Source: Leptotrichia sp. oral taxon 215 str. W9775
GTDB taxonomy: Bacteria > Fusobacteriota > Fusobacteriia > Fusobacteriales > Leptotrichiaceae
NCBI RefSeq assembly: GCF_000469505.1
Contig: NZ_KI272860.1
Span: forward strand, 233,997 to 297,996
DNA length: 64,000 nt
Direction of reading: 5' to 3'
Shown: positions 36,408-45,615 of the stretch, in pieces
Numbering within the stretch: the first letter of the stretch is position 1
Layout of the letters: each line of letters begins with the position of its first letter
The notes under the pieces: model-generated
Database searches by the model: none
What the model was told of the DNA's origin: nothing
The model's input: the letters and a program-made list of their open reading frames with translations, nothing else
Translations under genes and position numbers: made by a program

Positions 36408-37262
36408 TTATTTTTTTTCTTTAACAACTATATTTCCATATAACTTCTTCAGATTTTTTATATTTTTTCCTTTTTTCCCAATTAATCTGCCTTTATTTCC
36501 TTTATTCACATAAAAAATATAGAAATAATCATTCTTTTCTATTTTTTCTACATCTTCAATTACTTCTTCAAAATTTTCACTTTTCAAAATCATTTTTTCC
36601 AGTTCATCTGAAAAATCTACCTTTACTAATGTCAAATACTCTCCAGGCAAGGGTTTCATATTCCCATTCAAAATAAAATTGCTCATTATCCGCACCTGTT
36701 GTGGAAGAAATCCATCTCCAGTAAAATAAAGTTTTCCTTCCCTATATTCAACTTCGATTTCCCTCACATGATTTTTAAGTTTTTCACCTTTTTTTGATGT
36801 AAATTTCTTAAAGTCTTTTTTTCCTGACAACTCCATGCAGTTTAAATTTATTTTTTCAACAGTATTTTTTATAAGTTTTTCCGGATACTCATAAATATAA
36901 TGTCTTTTTGCTATTAATTCAGGAAATTCCAAAAATGGAAGCGTTTTTTCAATTTTCAGTATCTCAAGTCCGTCTATTTCCTTATATCCAAGCTTTTCAA
37001 ATTCTATATAATGCTTTGAATTAATATAAAGCAGATTTTCTTTAGCACTTACATCCTTATCTGTTCTTCCCGCCTGCTGAATTCCTTTAAAAAAATTTAT
37101 GCCATTTTTTTCGAGTAATTTTCTAAATTCAGATTTTATACTTTTTTCATTCGGATTTTCATCAAAGGAACTGAATTTTCTCCCATCATATGCAATATAA
37201 AATATATATCCAAAATATTCAGTATTTTCAAAATTTCTTATTACTTTCTCAATCTCTTCCAT
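36408..37262 (-). CDS. TruA-type tRNA pseudouridine synthase fused to a C-terminal KH domain
   Basis: A 284-residue protein. The first 220 residues follow TruA: FYIAYDGRKFSSFDENPNEKS near 25 and the catalytic Asp in QAGRTDKDVSAKENLL near 65, then AKRHYIYEYP and FTGDGFLPQQVRIMSNFIL. Many of the usual residues around the anticodon-loop site differ, so it is a divergent family member. The last 35 residues (KGNKGRLIGKKGKNIKNLKK) contain the GxxG RNA-binding loop of a KH domain, not present in standard TruA. It probably targets an unusual RNA position. AGGAGA precedes the ATG. Confidence 0.8.
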   Translation of the reverse strand: MEEIEKVIRNFENTEYFGYIFYIAYDGRKFSSFDENPNEKSIKSEFRKLLEKNGINFFKGIQQAGRTDKDVSAKENLLYINSKHYIEFEKLGYKEIDGLEILKIEKTLPFLEFPELIAKRHYIYEYPEKLIKNTVEKINLNCMELSGKKDFKKFTSKKGEKLKNHVREIEVEYREGKLYFTGDGFLPQQVRIMSNFILNGNMKPLPGEYLTLVKVDFSDELEKMILKSENFEEVIEDVEKIEKNDYFYIFYVNKGNKGRLIGKKGKNIKNLKKLYGNIVVKEKK

Positions 37263-37336
37263 TTAATTTTTCTCCTACAAGAATTCAAATACAAAAATTC
37301 AAAATTTTTTAAAGTATTATCAATTATATTTACTGT

Positions 37337-38002
37337 TTATGCCTTTATTTTTTCAATTATTTCATCTACTGTATCAACTTTTATATCTTCAGGAATATTT
37401 TCTTCACCTTTTAAAGTCCCAAATCCCCATTTACAGTAAACAATATCCACTCCTGAATTTTTTGCTGTCTGCACATCAACATCCATATCTCCGACATAGA
37501 GTATTTCCTCTTTCTTAATACCTGTTTCTTCAGAAATTTTATCAATTCCATAAGAAGAGGGTTTTCTAGGGTGCTCTTTATCAGAAGCACCTATTATATC
37601 AACAAATTTCCATTTTGAAAGATTTTTTTCAACTGTATCTAATGCCAGGCCATGATCCTTATTTGTCACAATACCTACCTTTATATTATTTTCTTCCAGA
37701 AAATCCAGTAATTTTTCAATTCCTCCATACAGTTTCACATTGTAGTTATAGTATTTCCCATAATGTTTTCTGAGTATTTCTTTCATCACTTCAGGTGTTA
37801 TAGTATTTTCATCATATTTTTCCATAGCAAAAACTTTATCTGCAATTCCTGCAATTCCATTTCCAATTAATCTGCTGCATTCTGTAAGGGTATATGTTTT
37901 TAAATTTAATTCTTCAAATGCAGAGTTTACTGATTTTGCAATAGCTTCCAAAGTATCTGTCAATGTCCCGTCCAAATCAAATAAAACTAATTTATATTTC
38001 AT
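37337..38002 (-). CDS. HAD hydrolase, phosphoglycolate phosphatase-like
   Basis: A 221-residue HAD phosphatase. Motif I is VLFDLDGTLTDT at residues 7-18 with the nucleophile Asp, motif II VGIVTNKDHG near 100, motif III Lys near 140 (HPRKPSS) and motif IV YVGDMDVDVQTAKNSG near 170. The helical cap is of the Gph/PgmB type. The start ATG at 38000-38002 follows AAAGGTGG; a longer frame begins at 38038. Substrate not determined. Confidence 0.9.
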   Translation of the reverse strand: MKYKLVLFDLDGTLTDTLEAIAKSVNSAFEELNLKTYTLTECSRLIGNGIAGIADKVFAMEKYDENTITPEVMKEILRKHYGKYYNYNVKLYGGIEKLLDFLEENNIKVGIVTNKDHGLALDTVEKNLSKWKFVDIIGASDKEHPRKPSSYGIDKISEETGIKKEEILYVGDMDVDVQTAKNSGVDIVYCKWGFGTLKGEENIPEDIKVDTVDEIIEKIKA

Positions 38003-38103
38003 TTTTCCACCTTTGTTATTTCCAATATTAACTTTCAATTGTTATAATTAATTATAATTTTCTACTTTAAGCTTTTGGCCATTTTCTTAAAATAAATAGA
38101 CAA

Positions 38104-38337
38104 TTATGCCTCTGCTGGAATTATATTCCCGTCATCATCTATAGGATTTCCTTCATCATCCACTTTTACAATCTTTATATTATCTAAATGACCTTTAAGA
38201 CTTTCCTTGAATTTGTCAATGTAAAGTCTTCTATATTTTTCTCTTTCTTTTTTTTCTTCTTCTGTTAATTCCCTCTCTTTTGATAACTTTGTAAATTCAT
38301 TTATTTTTTTTACTATTTCATCCATCTTTTTCACCAT
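38104..38337 (-). CDS. DUF896 (UPF0291/YnzC) family protein
   Basis: A small, very charged protein with the family helix-turn-helix pair KINEFTKLSKERELTEEEKKEREK and YRRLYIDKFKESLKGHLDNIKI. Function of the family is unknown. A 12-base-shorter start (ATG at 38323-38325, GGTGA upstream) is equally plausible and would begin MDEIVKKINEF, as in relatives. An acidic Asp-rich tail (DDEGNPIDDDGN) follows. Confidence 0.88.
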   Translation of the reverse strand: MVKKMDEIVKKINEFTKLSKERELTEEEKKEREKYRRLYIDKFKESLKGHLDNIKIVKVDDEGNPIDDDGNIIPAEA

Positions 38338-38382
38338 TTTCCTTTCGTCTATCTATATCTATTTTATAAGTAAAGCTATTTT

Positions 38383-38411
38383 ATTGTACCATATATTCGA
38401 TACCTTTACAA
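38383..38411 (-). promoter_or_regulatory. Promoter of the DUF896 gene
   Basis: TTGTAA (38406-38411), 17 bases, TACAAT (38383-38388), minus strand. It is adjacent to the divergent promoter at 38413-38442. Confidence 0.65.
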
Positions 38412-38412
38412 C

Positions 38413-38442
38413 TTGAGAAACTCTATTCTATTATGGTATACT
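38413..38442 (+). promoter_or_regulatory. Promoter of the carbonic-anhydrase-like gene
   Basis: TTGAGA (38413-38418), 18 bases, TATACT (38437-38442), plus strand. Confidence 0.6.
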
Positions 38443-38520
38443 TTGGATAGTAAATTAATCAAAAATGATAAAATCAATTATGCTGAAAAGTAAAATTAAA
38501 ATAAACTAGGAGGTTTAAAT

Positions 38521-38895
38521 ATGTTCTGTACTTTAATTTGTTGTATGGACGGGAGATTTATACACATAATCAATGAATATATCAGGGAAAATTATCGTTA
38601 TGAATACGTAGATACCATTACCGATGCAGGTCCTGTCAGTAAAATTGTCTATGATGACTATCTTAAATCTGTGGAGGATAAAATTGTACTTATTTCAATA
38701 AATAAACATAAATCTGACCATATTTTCGTTGCCGGTCATAGTGACTGTGCCGGTTGTCCAGCTGATGATGAAACACAAAAAGGATATATAAAAAAATCTG
38801 TTGCCATGATTCACGAACACTTACCTGAAATAGCTGTAACAGGTCTTTTTGTCACAGAAGACGGTAAAATGGAAGTTCTTATAGATTTTGTATAA
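38521..38895 (+). CDS. Small beta-carbonic-anhydrase-like protein
   Basis: A 124-residue protein with both zinc-site motifs of beta carbonic anhydrases: CMDGR at residues 8-12 (Cys, Asp-Arg dyad) and AGHSDCAGCP at 71-80 (His and Cys ligands). At 124 residues it is much shorter than classical enzymes (about 200) and corresponds to the short carbonic-anhydrase-like group. AGGAGGT precedes the ATG. Activity as a carbonic anhydrase is likely but not certain. It converges on the M23 gene with a 17-base gap. Confidence 0.75.
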   Translation: MFCTLICCMDGRFIHIINEYIRENYRYEYVDTITDAGPVSKIVYDDYLKSVEDKIVLISINKHKSDHIFVAGHSDCAGCPADDETQKGYIKKSVAMIHEHLPEIAVTGLFVTEDGKMEVLIDFV

Positions 38896-38912
38896 ATTTT
38901 ATACTTCCAACT

Positions 38913-39830
38913 TTAATCATGAAAATTCAATGGATTTACAGGGCTTTCATCTACAATAATTTCATAATGCAGATGAGGTCCTGTTGACATTCCTGTATTT
39001 CCAGTTTCTGCCACCTTTTCTCCATCTGAAACTCTTTGACCTGCAACAACATCTATTTTACTTAAGTGGGCATATCGCACTTTTATTCCGTCACTTCCCT
39101 TAATTTCTACAAGATTTCCATAATTACCTCTTTTCCCGGCAAAAGTTACTATCCCCCTTATTCCAGCATATACAGGAGTTCCTAATGATACAGCAATATC
39201 CACTCCCCTATGAAATTTTACTGATTTTAGGACAGGATGATTCCTATTTCCAAATTTACTTGTTATTTTTCCAGATTTTACAGGCCACAAAATTTTCCCA
39301 AAATTGTTATTTCCAATAGTTTCATTCTGAATATTCTGAATTCTTTGAACTTCCTGATTATCTACAATATTCTTTACATTTATATTTTCAATTACATTTT
39401 CTTTTATACCAGATTTATAGTTTTTCTTATTTAGTCCATTAATATTTTTCAAATTTTCATTTGTATTAATATATGTGGGAGTATCTTTTATTTTGATTAT
39501 TCTATTTTCTTTACTGCCTGCAAGTTCTTCTCCTGTTATTTTTATTATTCCCTGCACCTTTTCTACCTTATTTATTTTTTCATCTTCAGCTATTTCTTCT
39601 GCTTTTATTTCATATAATTTTTTTTCTTCAGTATTAATGGCATTTGTCAATTTTTCTTCTATATTTTCAGTAATTTCTTCTTCAAAATATCCACTATTTA
39701 TATTAATTATCTGATTTATCTGAAATAATATAGAAAATAACAGTATGGCAATTACCATAATTCCTGCTATTTTTTCTATATCATATTGTAATTTTTTCCC
39801 TGTAATCTTAATTCCTGCCCCATTTATCAT
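38913..39830 (-). CDS. Membrane-anchored M23 (LytM) endopeptidase, module B
   Basis: A 305-residue protein: short cytoplasmic N-terminus, one transmembrane span at residues 19-42, a long Asn/Glu/Ile-rich linker to about 180, and a C-terminal LytM domain. The zinc motifs are intact: KFHRGVDIA (His, Asp) and TGPHLHYE (His-x-His). It is predicted to cut peptide cross-links in peptidoglycan from the periplasmic face. It overlaps the HlyD-like gene by 4 bases (ATGA) and is the last gene of module B. A role in opening the wall for the injection apparatus is inferred. Confidence 0.82.
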   Translation of the reverse strand: MINGAGIKITGKKLQYDIEKIAGIMVIAILLFSILFQINQIININSGYFEEEITENIEEKLTNAINTEEKKLYEIKAEEIAEDEKINKVEKVQGIIKITGEELAGSKENRIIKIKDTPTYINTNENLKNINGLNKKNYKSGIKENVIENINVKNIVDNQEVQRIQNIQNETIGNNNFGKILWPVKSGKITSKFGNRNHPVLKSVKFHRGVDIAVSLGTPVYAGIRGIVTFAGKRGNYGNLVEIKGSDGIKVRYAHLSKIDVVAGQRVSDGEKVAETGNTGMSTGPHLHYEIIVDESPVNPLNFHD

Positions 39831-41008
39831 TTTCCTTCCCCTTTTTCCAGTATTATTATTTCCCTTTTATTTTTTTCTATTTCCTTTTCTTTCCTGTCGT
39901 TTTCACTCTTTAGCTTTTTCAATTTTTCTTCTTTTTCCCGTTTCTCCTCCTGTAAACTTCTTCTTTTCACAATTATGTTATTTCGCAGATGATTATTTGG
40001 ATTTCCTATTATTTCCATCCCTTCTTCTATATCTTTCCCGAATATTTCTATCTTTTCTCCATTACTTATACCTAAGTATATTTCCTTTTCAGTAACTCTA
40101 TTTTCACCATTAATCAAATAAATAAAAAATTTACTCTCATTTCCTTTTTTCTTCTGAACTACTGAACTTACCGGCACTGTAAGAACATTTTCCCTTTTCT
40201 GGTAATACAGATATATATCAAATATTTCATTTAATTTAAAATCTCCAGCTGAATTTACTAAAAATTCTAAAGTTTTAATATCTTTTATTCCTGTATCATT
40301 TATTTTATAAAGTGTTGCAGGAACTTTTTCTCCTTTTACCATCATATTTTCTACTTCTGCCCTATTTCCTGCATTCAGATATTCGTTCCGTGATAATTTC
40401 ACAGGATCACTTACTATTTTCATATCACGATTTTTTACTAATAAAACAACCGGAAGATTTTTACTGTTTGTTCCTCCTTTTACAGCATTAATTTTTACTA
40501 TATATCCATCTACAGGACTGACTACATTTCTCTGAATCAGGGCATCATTTTCCACAATTGTATTTAGGTCATCTTCGATAGCTTTTATTTCCCCTTTTAT
40601 CTTCTGTAACTGATTTTTAACATCCATTCCAAGCTTGTATTCTTCTTCCAGAAATCTGAGCTGTGATTTTTTCCCCGCCAAAATCCTTTTTTTATCTTTC
40701 ATTTGATTATCCACATCATTTTGTTTATAATCACTGAATTTTATTATTACATCCCCTTTTTTTACTTTATCCCCTTCTTTAAAATATATTTCATCAATTC
40801 CCAGCTGAATATCAATTCCAATAGCTATTAAATCTTTTGCTTCAGCTTTTCCCCTCATTTTTTCAAATATCTCAAGATTTTCCCTCCTTACCTTTTCCAC
40901 TAAAAATTTTTCATTTATTCTTGGGGTGCAGGTACCTATCATTAGTAAAACTACAAGAATGAATATAGAAGGTAGCAACCATATAATACTGTCTTTACTA
41001 TTTTTCAT
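39827..41008 (-). CDS. HlyD-like periplasmic adaptor, module B
   Basis: A 393-residue protein with one N-terminal span (residues 8-26), a split lipoyl domain (DEIYFKEGDKVKKGDVIIKF and NVVSPVDGYIVKINAVKGG) around a short coiled hairpin, a beta-barrel region, and a long charged coiled C-terminus (KREKEEKLKKLKSENDRKEKE). It matches membrane-fusion adaptors of type I secretion and efflux, but no ABC exporter or outer-membrane channel is encoded nearby. In this setting it is probably a structural link of the injection system across the periplasm; the role is inferred. Confidence 0.75.
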   Translation of the reverse strand: MKNSKDSIIWLLPSIFILVVLLMIGTCTPRINEKFLVEKVRRENLEIFEKMRGKAEAKDLIAIGIDIQLGIDEIYFKEGDKVKKGDVIIKFSDYKQNDVDNQMKDKKRILAGKKSQLRFLEEEYKLGMDVKNQLQKIKGEIKAIEDDLNTIVENDALIQRNVVSPVDGYIVKINAVKGGTNSKNLPVVLLVKNRDMKIVSDPVKLSRNEYLNAGNRAEVENMMVKGEKVPATLYKINDTGIKDIKTLEFLVNSAGDFKLNEIFDIYLYYQKRENVLTVPVSSVVQKKKGNESKFFIYLINGENRVTEKEIYLGISNGEKIEIFGKDIEEGMEIIGNPNNHLRNNIIVKRRSLQEEKREKEEKLKKLKSENDRKEKEIEKNKREIIILEKGEGK

Positions 41009-41010
41009 AA

Positions 41011-43626
41011 CTAATGTTCCCCGTCAAAATATGATACTTCATTCAAATTATCCTCATATGGAAAATACTGTCTTTTTCCCAGATACAGCTGGTCATCCCT
41101 TCTCTGGACAGGGCATACAAAAAAGCCCCAGTTATTCATATCTGTATAGATAAAAAATCTTACTGTATCGTTTTGTATTGTATCTGTGTCATTTTGAGTT
41201 ATTATTCCTTCAAATTTTGGCATTATTTCTTCTGCATCCTCTTCCACATAATCTGATTCATTTTTATAAATCATTTCCTTTTTGAGCTCATCTTCTGCAT
41301 TATGCAAATATATTTTAAGCTCCATTGCTGATATCGATTTGTCTATATATCCTACAAGAATATCAGCTTTTCTTGAAGTTTGTAATATCACAAATTTTTC
41401 TCCATCATATTTTTCCACTTTCACTGAATAAGGTACTAAAGGAACTTCATTTTCAATATTTACATCCATATGGCCAAATCTCTTATAATCAAGATATTTT
41501 ATAGCTCCGTCAAGACAGTTAAGTTTCAGTTCATAGTCATCCCTATGGCTTAACTCCTTGTATTCTATCATTTTTCCTGGAACGAATTCCTTCAGTACTT
41601 CCTGAAAGGTGTTTATCTTCGTAGATTGACCGCTCAATTTTATTAAAGAATATTCAAATAACAGCCCTTCATTATAATAGGTATTTAAAAATTTTCTTAA
41701 CATTCCATATATATCTGATTTTACTATTTTTTCTATTTCCTTTATTGTAAATACTTCTTCAGGATAATCTGTTACTGTTTTAAAGATTCCTTTCCGCATT
41801 ATATGTAATTTCCATGACTTTAACTGGGTTATATGTAAATCATTTACTTTTTCATATATTTTAGGTACATCAAATTTTGTTCTCAATCTGCTGTCAACTG
41901 TAAAAAATTCCTTTTTCATGTTTTCAGCCGCTTCCCATAGCATATAGAAATTATTTCTTATTTTTCTATATTCTTCACTCATTTTATTTTCAAATTTTGC
42001 AAATTTTGTTGGTATAATTTTTTCACATTTTTCATATTCCTCATCCATTTTTTCGAATATTTTTTCTGTCCCATATTCATCAATAACTTTATAAATCATA
42101 TCATTGTCATATTTTATAAGTTCATCTATGGATATTAACCTGTTTTCAGAATACTTAGCTGCAAAAATTATTTTTAAATATTGCATTATTCTATATGTAA
42201 GATTATTTCCCCCAAAATTTTCATCTCCATTTTCAAAACTTGTCTTAATATCGAGATGATAGGATATTCTTCCATTTTCTATCCTGTATTTACATGCGGC
42301 AAGATCTGTAGTTCCTCCACCACAATCTATTATTAGGGCACTGTACTCTTTATTTTCAGTATATTTCCCCTTTTTTATCTGATTTTCTATTGTATTATAA
42401 AGTACTGCAATTGCTTCATCCATCGCATTTTTTCTTATTATTTCATATTCATATACTTTTTCTCCTCCAGTTTCCTTTGTAAAAATCTCCTGAAACATAT
42501 TAAGAAACTGCTCCTTGAGTCTCACAGGACTCGAAGCATGAATTTTTTTAAACTTGCACTTAAAAGTATACTCCGCCCTCTCCACTACATATTTTAAATA
42601 TGCCTTTATTATTTCCTTTCTTTTTACATATGCCGTATTTCCAAATCCATCAACAATTTTTTCTTCATCTTCATGATTATGAACCCATCTCTTAAGACCA
42701 TAAAAAAGTGTCCCATTTACTATATAGTCATTCATTTCAAGTTTTCTGAGCACATCATATCCAAATGAATATTTTATATTTTCTGAACTACTGCAGTCAT
42801 CTACATAAGCCAGTGTAGGAATTATTTCTCTGCTGTTTCTTTCTCCATCGTTAAACTTCACATAATTTATTTCATTTAATTTTATACTGCCATTTAATAT
42901 ATCATTTGTAGGAAGATTTTTTACATAGTTACTGTCTAGATATGCCCCCAATGCTGTATTTGCTGTTCCAAAATCTATACATAAAATTGTACTTGTTTCT
43001 TCAAGTTCCCTTACTTCAAAATTTTCAATATCAACTTTATAATAATCCAGTTTATACGGATATGTAGGTAATTCATTCTCATTTTTTATGTTATAAAATT
43101 TATTTATGAACTTTAATTCAGGCTCTTTAAAAAATAATAATGAAAATTTGTTATTTTTCAAATTTTCCACTCTGAAAAATTTCTTGTCAGACACTAAATA
43201 ATAAGAATCTTTAGATTGTAAATCCTTTTCAAGCTGAAAAATACCACATAAATAATTATTCGCATTCACTAGGAAAGCATTTGCACTGCTTATATAATCA
43301 GGAAGTATTATTTTATAATTATCTTCCCTTGTCAGATTCAGTTCCTTATACATTATTATTTTATGAGGTATCTTTATTTTATTTTCGTGATGTATCCTCA
43401 TACTTAATTTGTCATCAAACAAAGCCTGCAAATACGACAATCCATTTTCATTATAAATATTAATACAGTAATCAGGTTTTGCCCCTCTGTATTTTAAAAG
43501 TATATTTATCAAATCTTCCCTGTCAGGAGTATCAGCATATGCCTCTACAAGTTTTTCATCCTTTGCAATCTGATATATTTCATAGTATGATTTTCTTCTC
43601 AGTTCCTCTTCATAAAAAAGTCTCAT
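41011..43626 (-). CDS. Hsp70/actin-like ATPase with N-terminal extension, module B
   Basis: An 871-residue protein. Residues 1-50 form a helical SAP-like unit; residues about 60-210 are unique. The actin-fold ATPase begins near 219 with phosphate loop 1 CIDFGTANTALGAYL and has phosphate loop 2 LIIDCGGGTTDLAAC near 432, as in DnaK. Large insertions lie between the landmarks and no typical substrate-binding domain is evident. It probably acts as an ATP-driven chaperone or assembly factor. A J-domain protein in the same operon (49368-49796) is the natural partner. AGGGGGG precedes the ATG. Confidence 0.7.
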   Translation of the reverse strand: MRLFYEEELRRKSYYEIYQIAKDEKLVEAYADTPDREDLINILLKYRGAKPDYCINIYNENGLSYLQALFDDKLSMRIHHENKIKIPHKIIMYKELNLTREDNYKIILPDYISSANAFLVNANNYLCGIFQLEKDLQSKDSYYLVSDKKFFRVENLKNNKFSLLFFKEPELKFINKFYNIKNENELPTYPYKLDYYKVDIENFEVRELEETSTILCIDFGTANTALGAYLDSNYVKNLPTNDILNGSIKLNEINYVKFNDGERNSREIIPTLAYVDDCSSSENIKYSFGYDVLRKLEMNDYIVNGTLFYGLKRWVHNHEDEEKIVDGFGNTAYVKRKEIIKAYLKYVVERAEYTFKCKFKKIHASSPVRLKEQFLNMFQEIFTKETGGEKVYEYEIIRKNAMDEAIAVLYNTIENQIKKGKYTENKEYSALIIDCGGGTTDLAACKYRIENGRISYHLDIKTSFENGDENFGGNNLTYRIMQYLKIIFAAKYSENRLISIDELIKYDNDMIYKVIDEYGTEKIFEKMDEEYEKCEKIIPTKFAKFENKMSEEYRKIRNNFYMLWEAAENMKKEFFTVDSRLRTKFDVPKIYEKVNDLHITQLKSWKLHIMRKGIFKTVTDYPEEVFTIKEIEKIVKSDIYGMLRKFLNTYYNEGLLFEYSLIKLSGQSTKINTFQEVLKEFVPGKMIEYKELSHRDDYELKLNCLDGAIKYLDYKRFGHMDVNIENEVPLVPYSVKVEKYDGEKFVILQTSRKADILVGYIDKSISAMELKIYLHNAEDELKKEMIYKNESDYVEEDAEEIMPKFEGIITQNDTDTIQNDTVRFFIYTDMNNWGFFVCPVQRRDDQLYLGKRQYFPYEDNLNEVSYFDGEH

Positions 43627-43641
43627 TTTCCCCCCTAGTTT

Positions 43642-44478
43642 TTAACTTGTTAATTCTTTTTCCAGCTCTTCTATATTTTTATATCTTTCCTTTTTTTCCA
43701 TATTCATTCCCTTTTCAATTATCCTTCTTATTTTTTCACTTACATAATCTTTATACATCAGTTCAGGATAATAAAATCTTTCCAATGAATCCATAGGTCT
43801 GTATTTATTCAGCATAAAATACAGTAATGCACACAAACTGTATACATCTGTTCTTCTATCAGTTTCCGCTTTTTGCGAGTACATTTCAAGCGGTGAATAT
43901 CCAGGAGTCCATTTTAAACATCCTCTATTTTCCTCACTTAAGTTTTTACCTAATCCAAAATCTATTATTTTTATATTGTTATTAGCTTCCACTATTATAT
44001 TTGAAGGCTTTAAATCCCTATGTATCACATTTTTCCCGTGTATTTTTTTTAATGCTTTTATGATTTTTAAAAATATTCCCAATATTTCCTCTTCAGTCAG
44101 TTCATTTTCCAAAATATACTGTTTCAGGCTTGAACCTTTACAATATTCCAAAAGCATATATTCTGTATTATTTTCTGTAAAATAATCTATCAGCTCCACT
44201 ATATTTTCATCTTTAAATTTTCTTATCAGTTCTGATTCCTTCCTAAAATCATTTTTTATCATTTTAAATTTACTTTTATATTTTTCCGTAAACACTTTGC
44301 TATCCTCGTCTCTTATAACAATGTTTACAGGAAAACATTCCTTTACAATATATTTTCTATTATTATACAACACCATATAAATATTGGAAAAATTACTTTC
44401 AGCTACATATTTTATTATCTTGTATTTATTTTTCAATTTATAATTTAATGGTAACCTGTTCAATTTTATCCTTTCCAT
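43642..44478 (-). CDS. Serine/threonine protein kinase, module B
   Basis: A 278-residue cytoplasmic kinase of the Hanks type without a transmembrane segment. Present are the Lys of subdomain II (YIVKECFP), catalytic loop HRDLKPSNII near residue 155, DFGLGK near 173, APE-like SPLEM and the DVYSLCALLYFML helix. The glycine loop (VAESNFSNIYMV) is degenerate. With two PP2C-type and two FHA proteins in the same operon it forms a complete phospho-threonine circuit, comparable in logic to PpkA of type VI secretion. Targets not known. Confidence 0.85.
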   Translation of the reverse strand: MERIKLNRLPLNYKLKNKYKIIKYVAESNFSNIYMVLYNNRKYIVKECFPVNIVIRDEDSKVFTEKYKSKFKMIKNDFRKESELIRKFKDENIVELIDYFTENNTEYMLLEYCKGSSLKQYILENELTEEEILGIFLKIIKALKKIHGKNVIHRDLKPSNIIVEANNNIKIIDFGLGKNLSEENRGCLKWTPGYSPLEMYSQKAETDRRTDVYSLCALLYFMLNKYRPMDSLERFYYPELMYKDYVSEKIRRIIEKGMNMEKKERYKNIEELEKELTS

Positions 44479-44490
44479 TCCTAAATATTT

Positions 44491-45591
44491 TTACAGCTGT
44501 TCTTTTTCCAGCTTTTTATTTCCATTACTGTCTCTTCCCAATATTTCCCAGTTTTTCTGAATTTCCTTTTCCAGACTTTCTATATTTGAATTTTCTTTCA
44601 TCCTTCTATTTTTCATTTTTTTCCCAGAGTTTTTTCTAATATTTTTCTGTCTTCTATTTTTCGTTATTTCTTTATCCTTATTTTCTTCTATTTTATCTAT
44701 TTTTCCCATATCTATATTTTCAGAATATTCTGTATCTATTTTTTCTGTTTCTATGCTATTTTCTGCTTTTAGAAGTTTTCTTTCATTTAATTTTATTGGA
44801 GTGGTCTTTGTTATTTCTAAATTATTTTTTATATTTCCTATATTTTCAGAATATTTTATCTGTTTTCCTGTAGCCATAAAAAAGAATAAAAATATCATCA
44901 TTACCATAAAAAAACCTAATGGATTCCTATACTCTACATCTCTATACTGATCATACGAAACTGCTATTTCTTCATCTTTTAAATTCTCCACAAGAATTGA
45001 TAAAAAAGGAACAACCATTTTTTTATCTTTTTCTTCCTTTTTTATCTTCAATGATAGAGTTTCTTCAACAATATTTCTATCTTTGAAATTTTTCAACATT
45101 TCACAAATTTCATATTCATCTATCAGTTTCCAGAACATTTCTGTTCCTATAAGAATATAATCATTTTCTTTTAGAATAACTTCCTTTATTTTATCTCCGT
45201 TTAATTCTTCAAACAATTTATTTTCTCTGAATATTTTTAACTTATTTCTTCCTACATTACCTGCTATCAGTTTATTTCCTTCAATCATAACAGTTAAAAT
45301 TGATATATTTTCCAGTTTATTCCTATTTTCAGATATATTTTTCCATAATTCCTTTATAGCCTCATTCAAAAATTTATTTATATTTTCCACTGAAAAACTG
45401 TCATTTTTTAAATATTCCTCCACTACTTTTACCACTGCTGTTTTAGCCAAATTCTTTTTTAAAGAATCAACCCTTGACATGCACCACAATCCCTTGTTCC
45501 TATTTGGAAGAAAAGCTGAAAAAGTATTTTTTTCAGCCATTCTCTCATATTCTTCAAAAAAGAAGGTGGTGTACTTATTTTCTTTTTCCAC
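44491..45591 (-). CDS. PP2C-like domain protein with one transmembrane span, module B
   Basis: A 366-residue protein. The N-terminal 210 residues follow the PP2C fold in outline (KGLWCMSRVDSLKKNLAKTAVVKVVEEYL, GNVGRNKLKIF, LIGTEMFWKLI) but lack the metal-binding Asp-Gly pairs of the active enzyme, so it looks like a pseudophosphatase. Residues about 230-250 (GFFMVMMIFLFFFMATG) cross the membrane; the C-terminal 110 residues are Lys/Glu/Asn-rich. The start GTG at 45589-45591 is preceded by GGAGGGG. It is between the real PP2C gene and the kinase gene. Confidence 0.6.
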   Translation of the reverse strand: MEKENKYTTFFFEEYERMAEKNTFSAFLPNRNKGLWCMSRVDSLKKNLAKTAVVKVVEEYLKNDSFSVENINKFLNEAIKELWKNISENRNKLENISILTVMIEGNKLIAGNVGRNKLKIFRENKLFEELNGDKIKEVILKENDYILIGTEMFWKLIDEYEICEMLKNFKDRNIVEETLSLKIKKEEKDKKMVVPFLSILVENLKDEEIAVSYDQYRDVEYRNPLGFFMVMMIFLFFFMATGKQIKYSENIGNIKNNLEITKTTPIKLNERKLLKAENSIETEKIDTEYSENIDMGKIDKIEENKDKEITKNRRQKNIRKNSGKKMKNRRMKENSNIESLEKEIQKNWEILGRDSNGNKKLEKEQL

Positions 45592-45615
45592 AAATTCCCC
45601 TCCCAATTTCTATTC

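Noticed and set aside
39745..40095. Hydrophobic plus-strand frame of 116 residues
   Set aside because: It is antisense to the HlyD-like and M23 genes, and its Phe/Leu/Ser-rich composition is what the reverse of Lys/Glu-rich coding produces.
39827..41008. Type I secretion system
   Set aside because: Only the adaptor is present; no ABC exporter or TolC homologue nearby.
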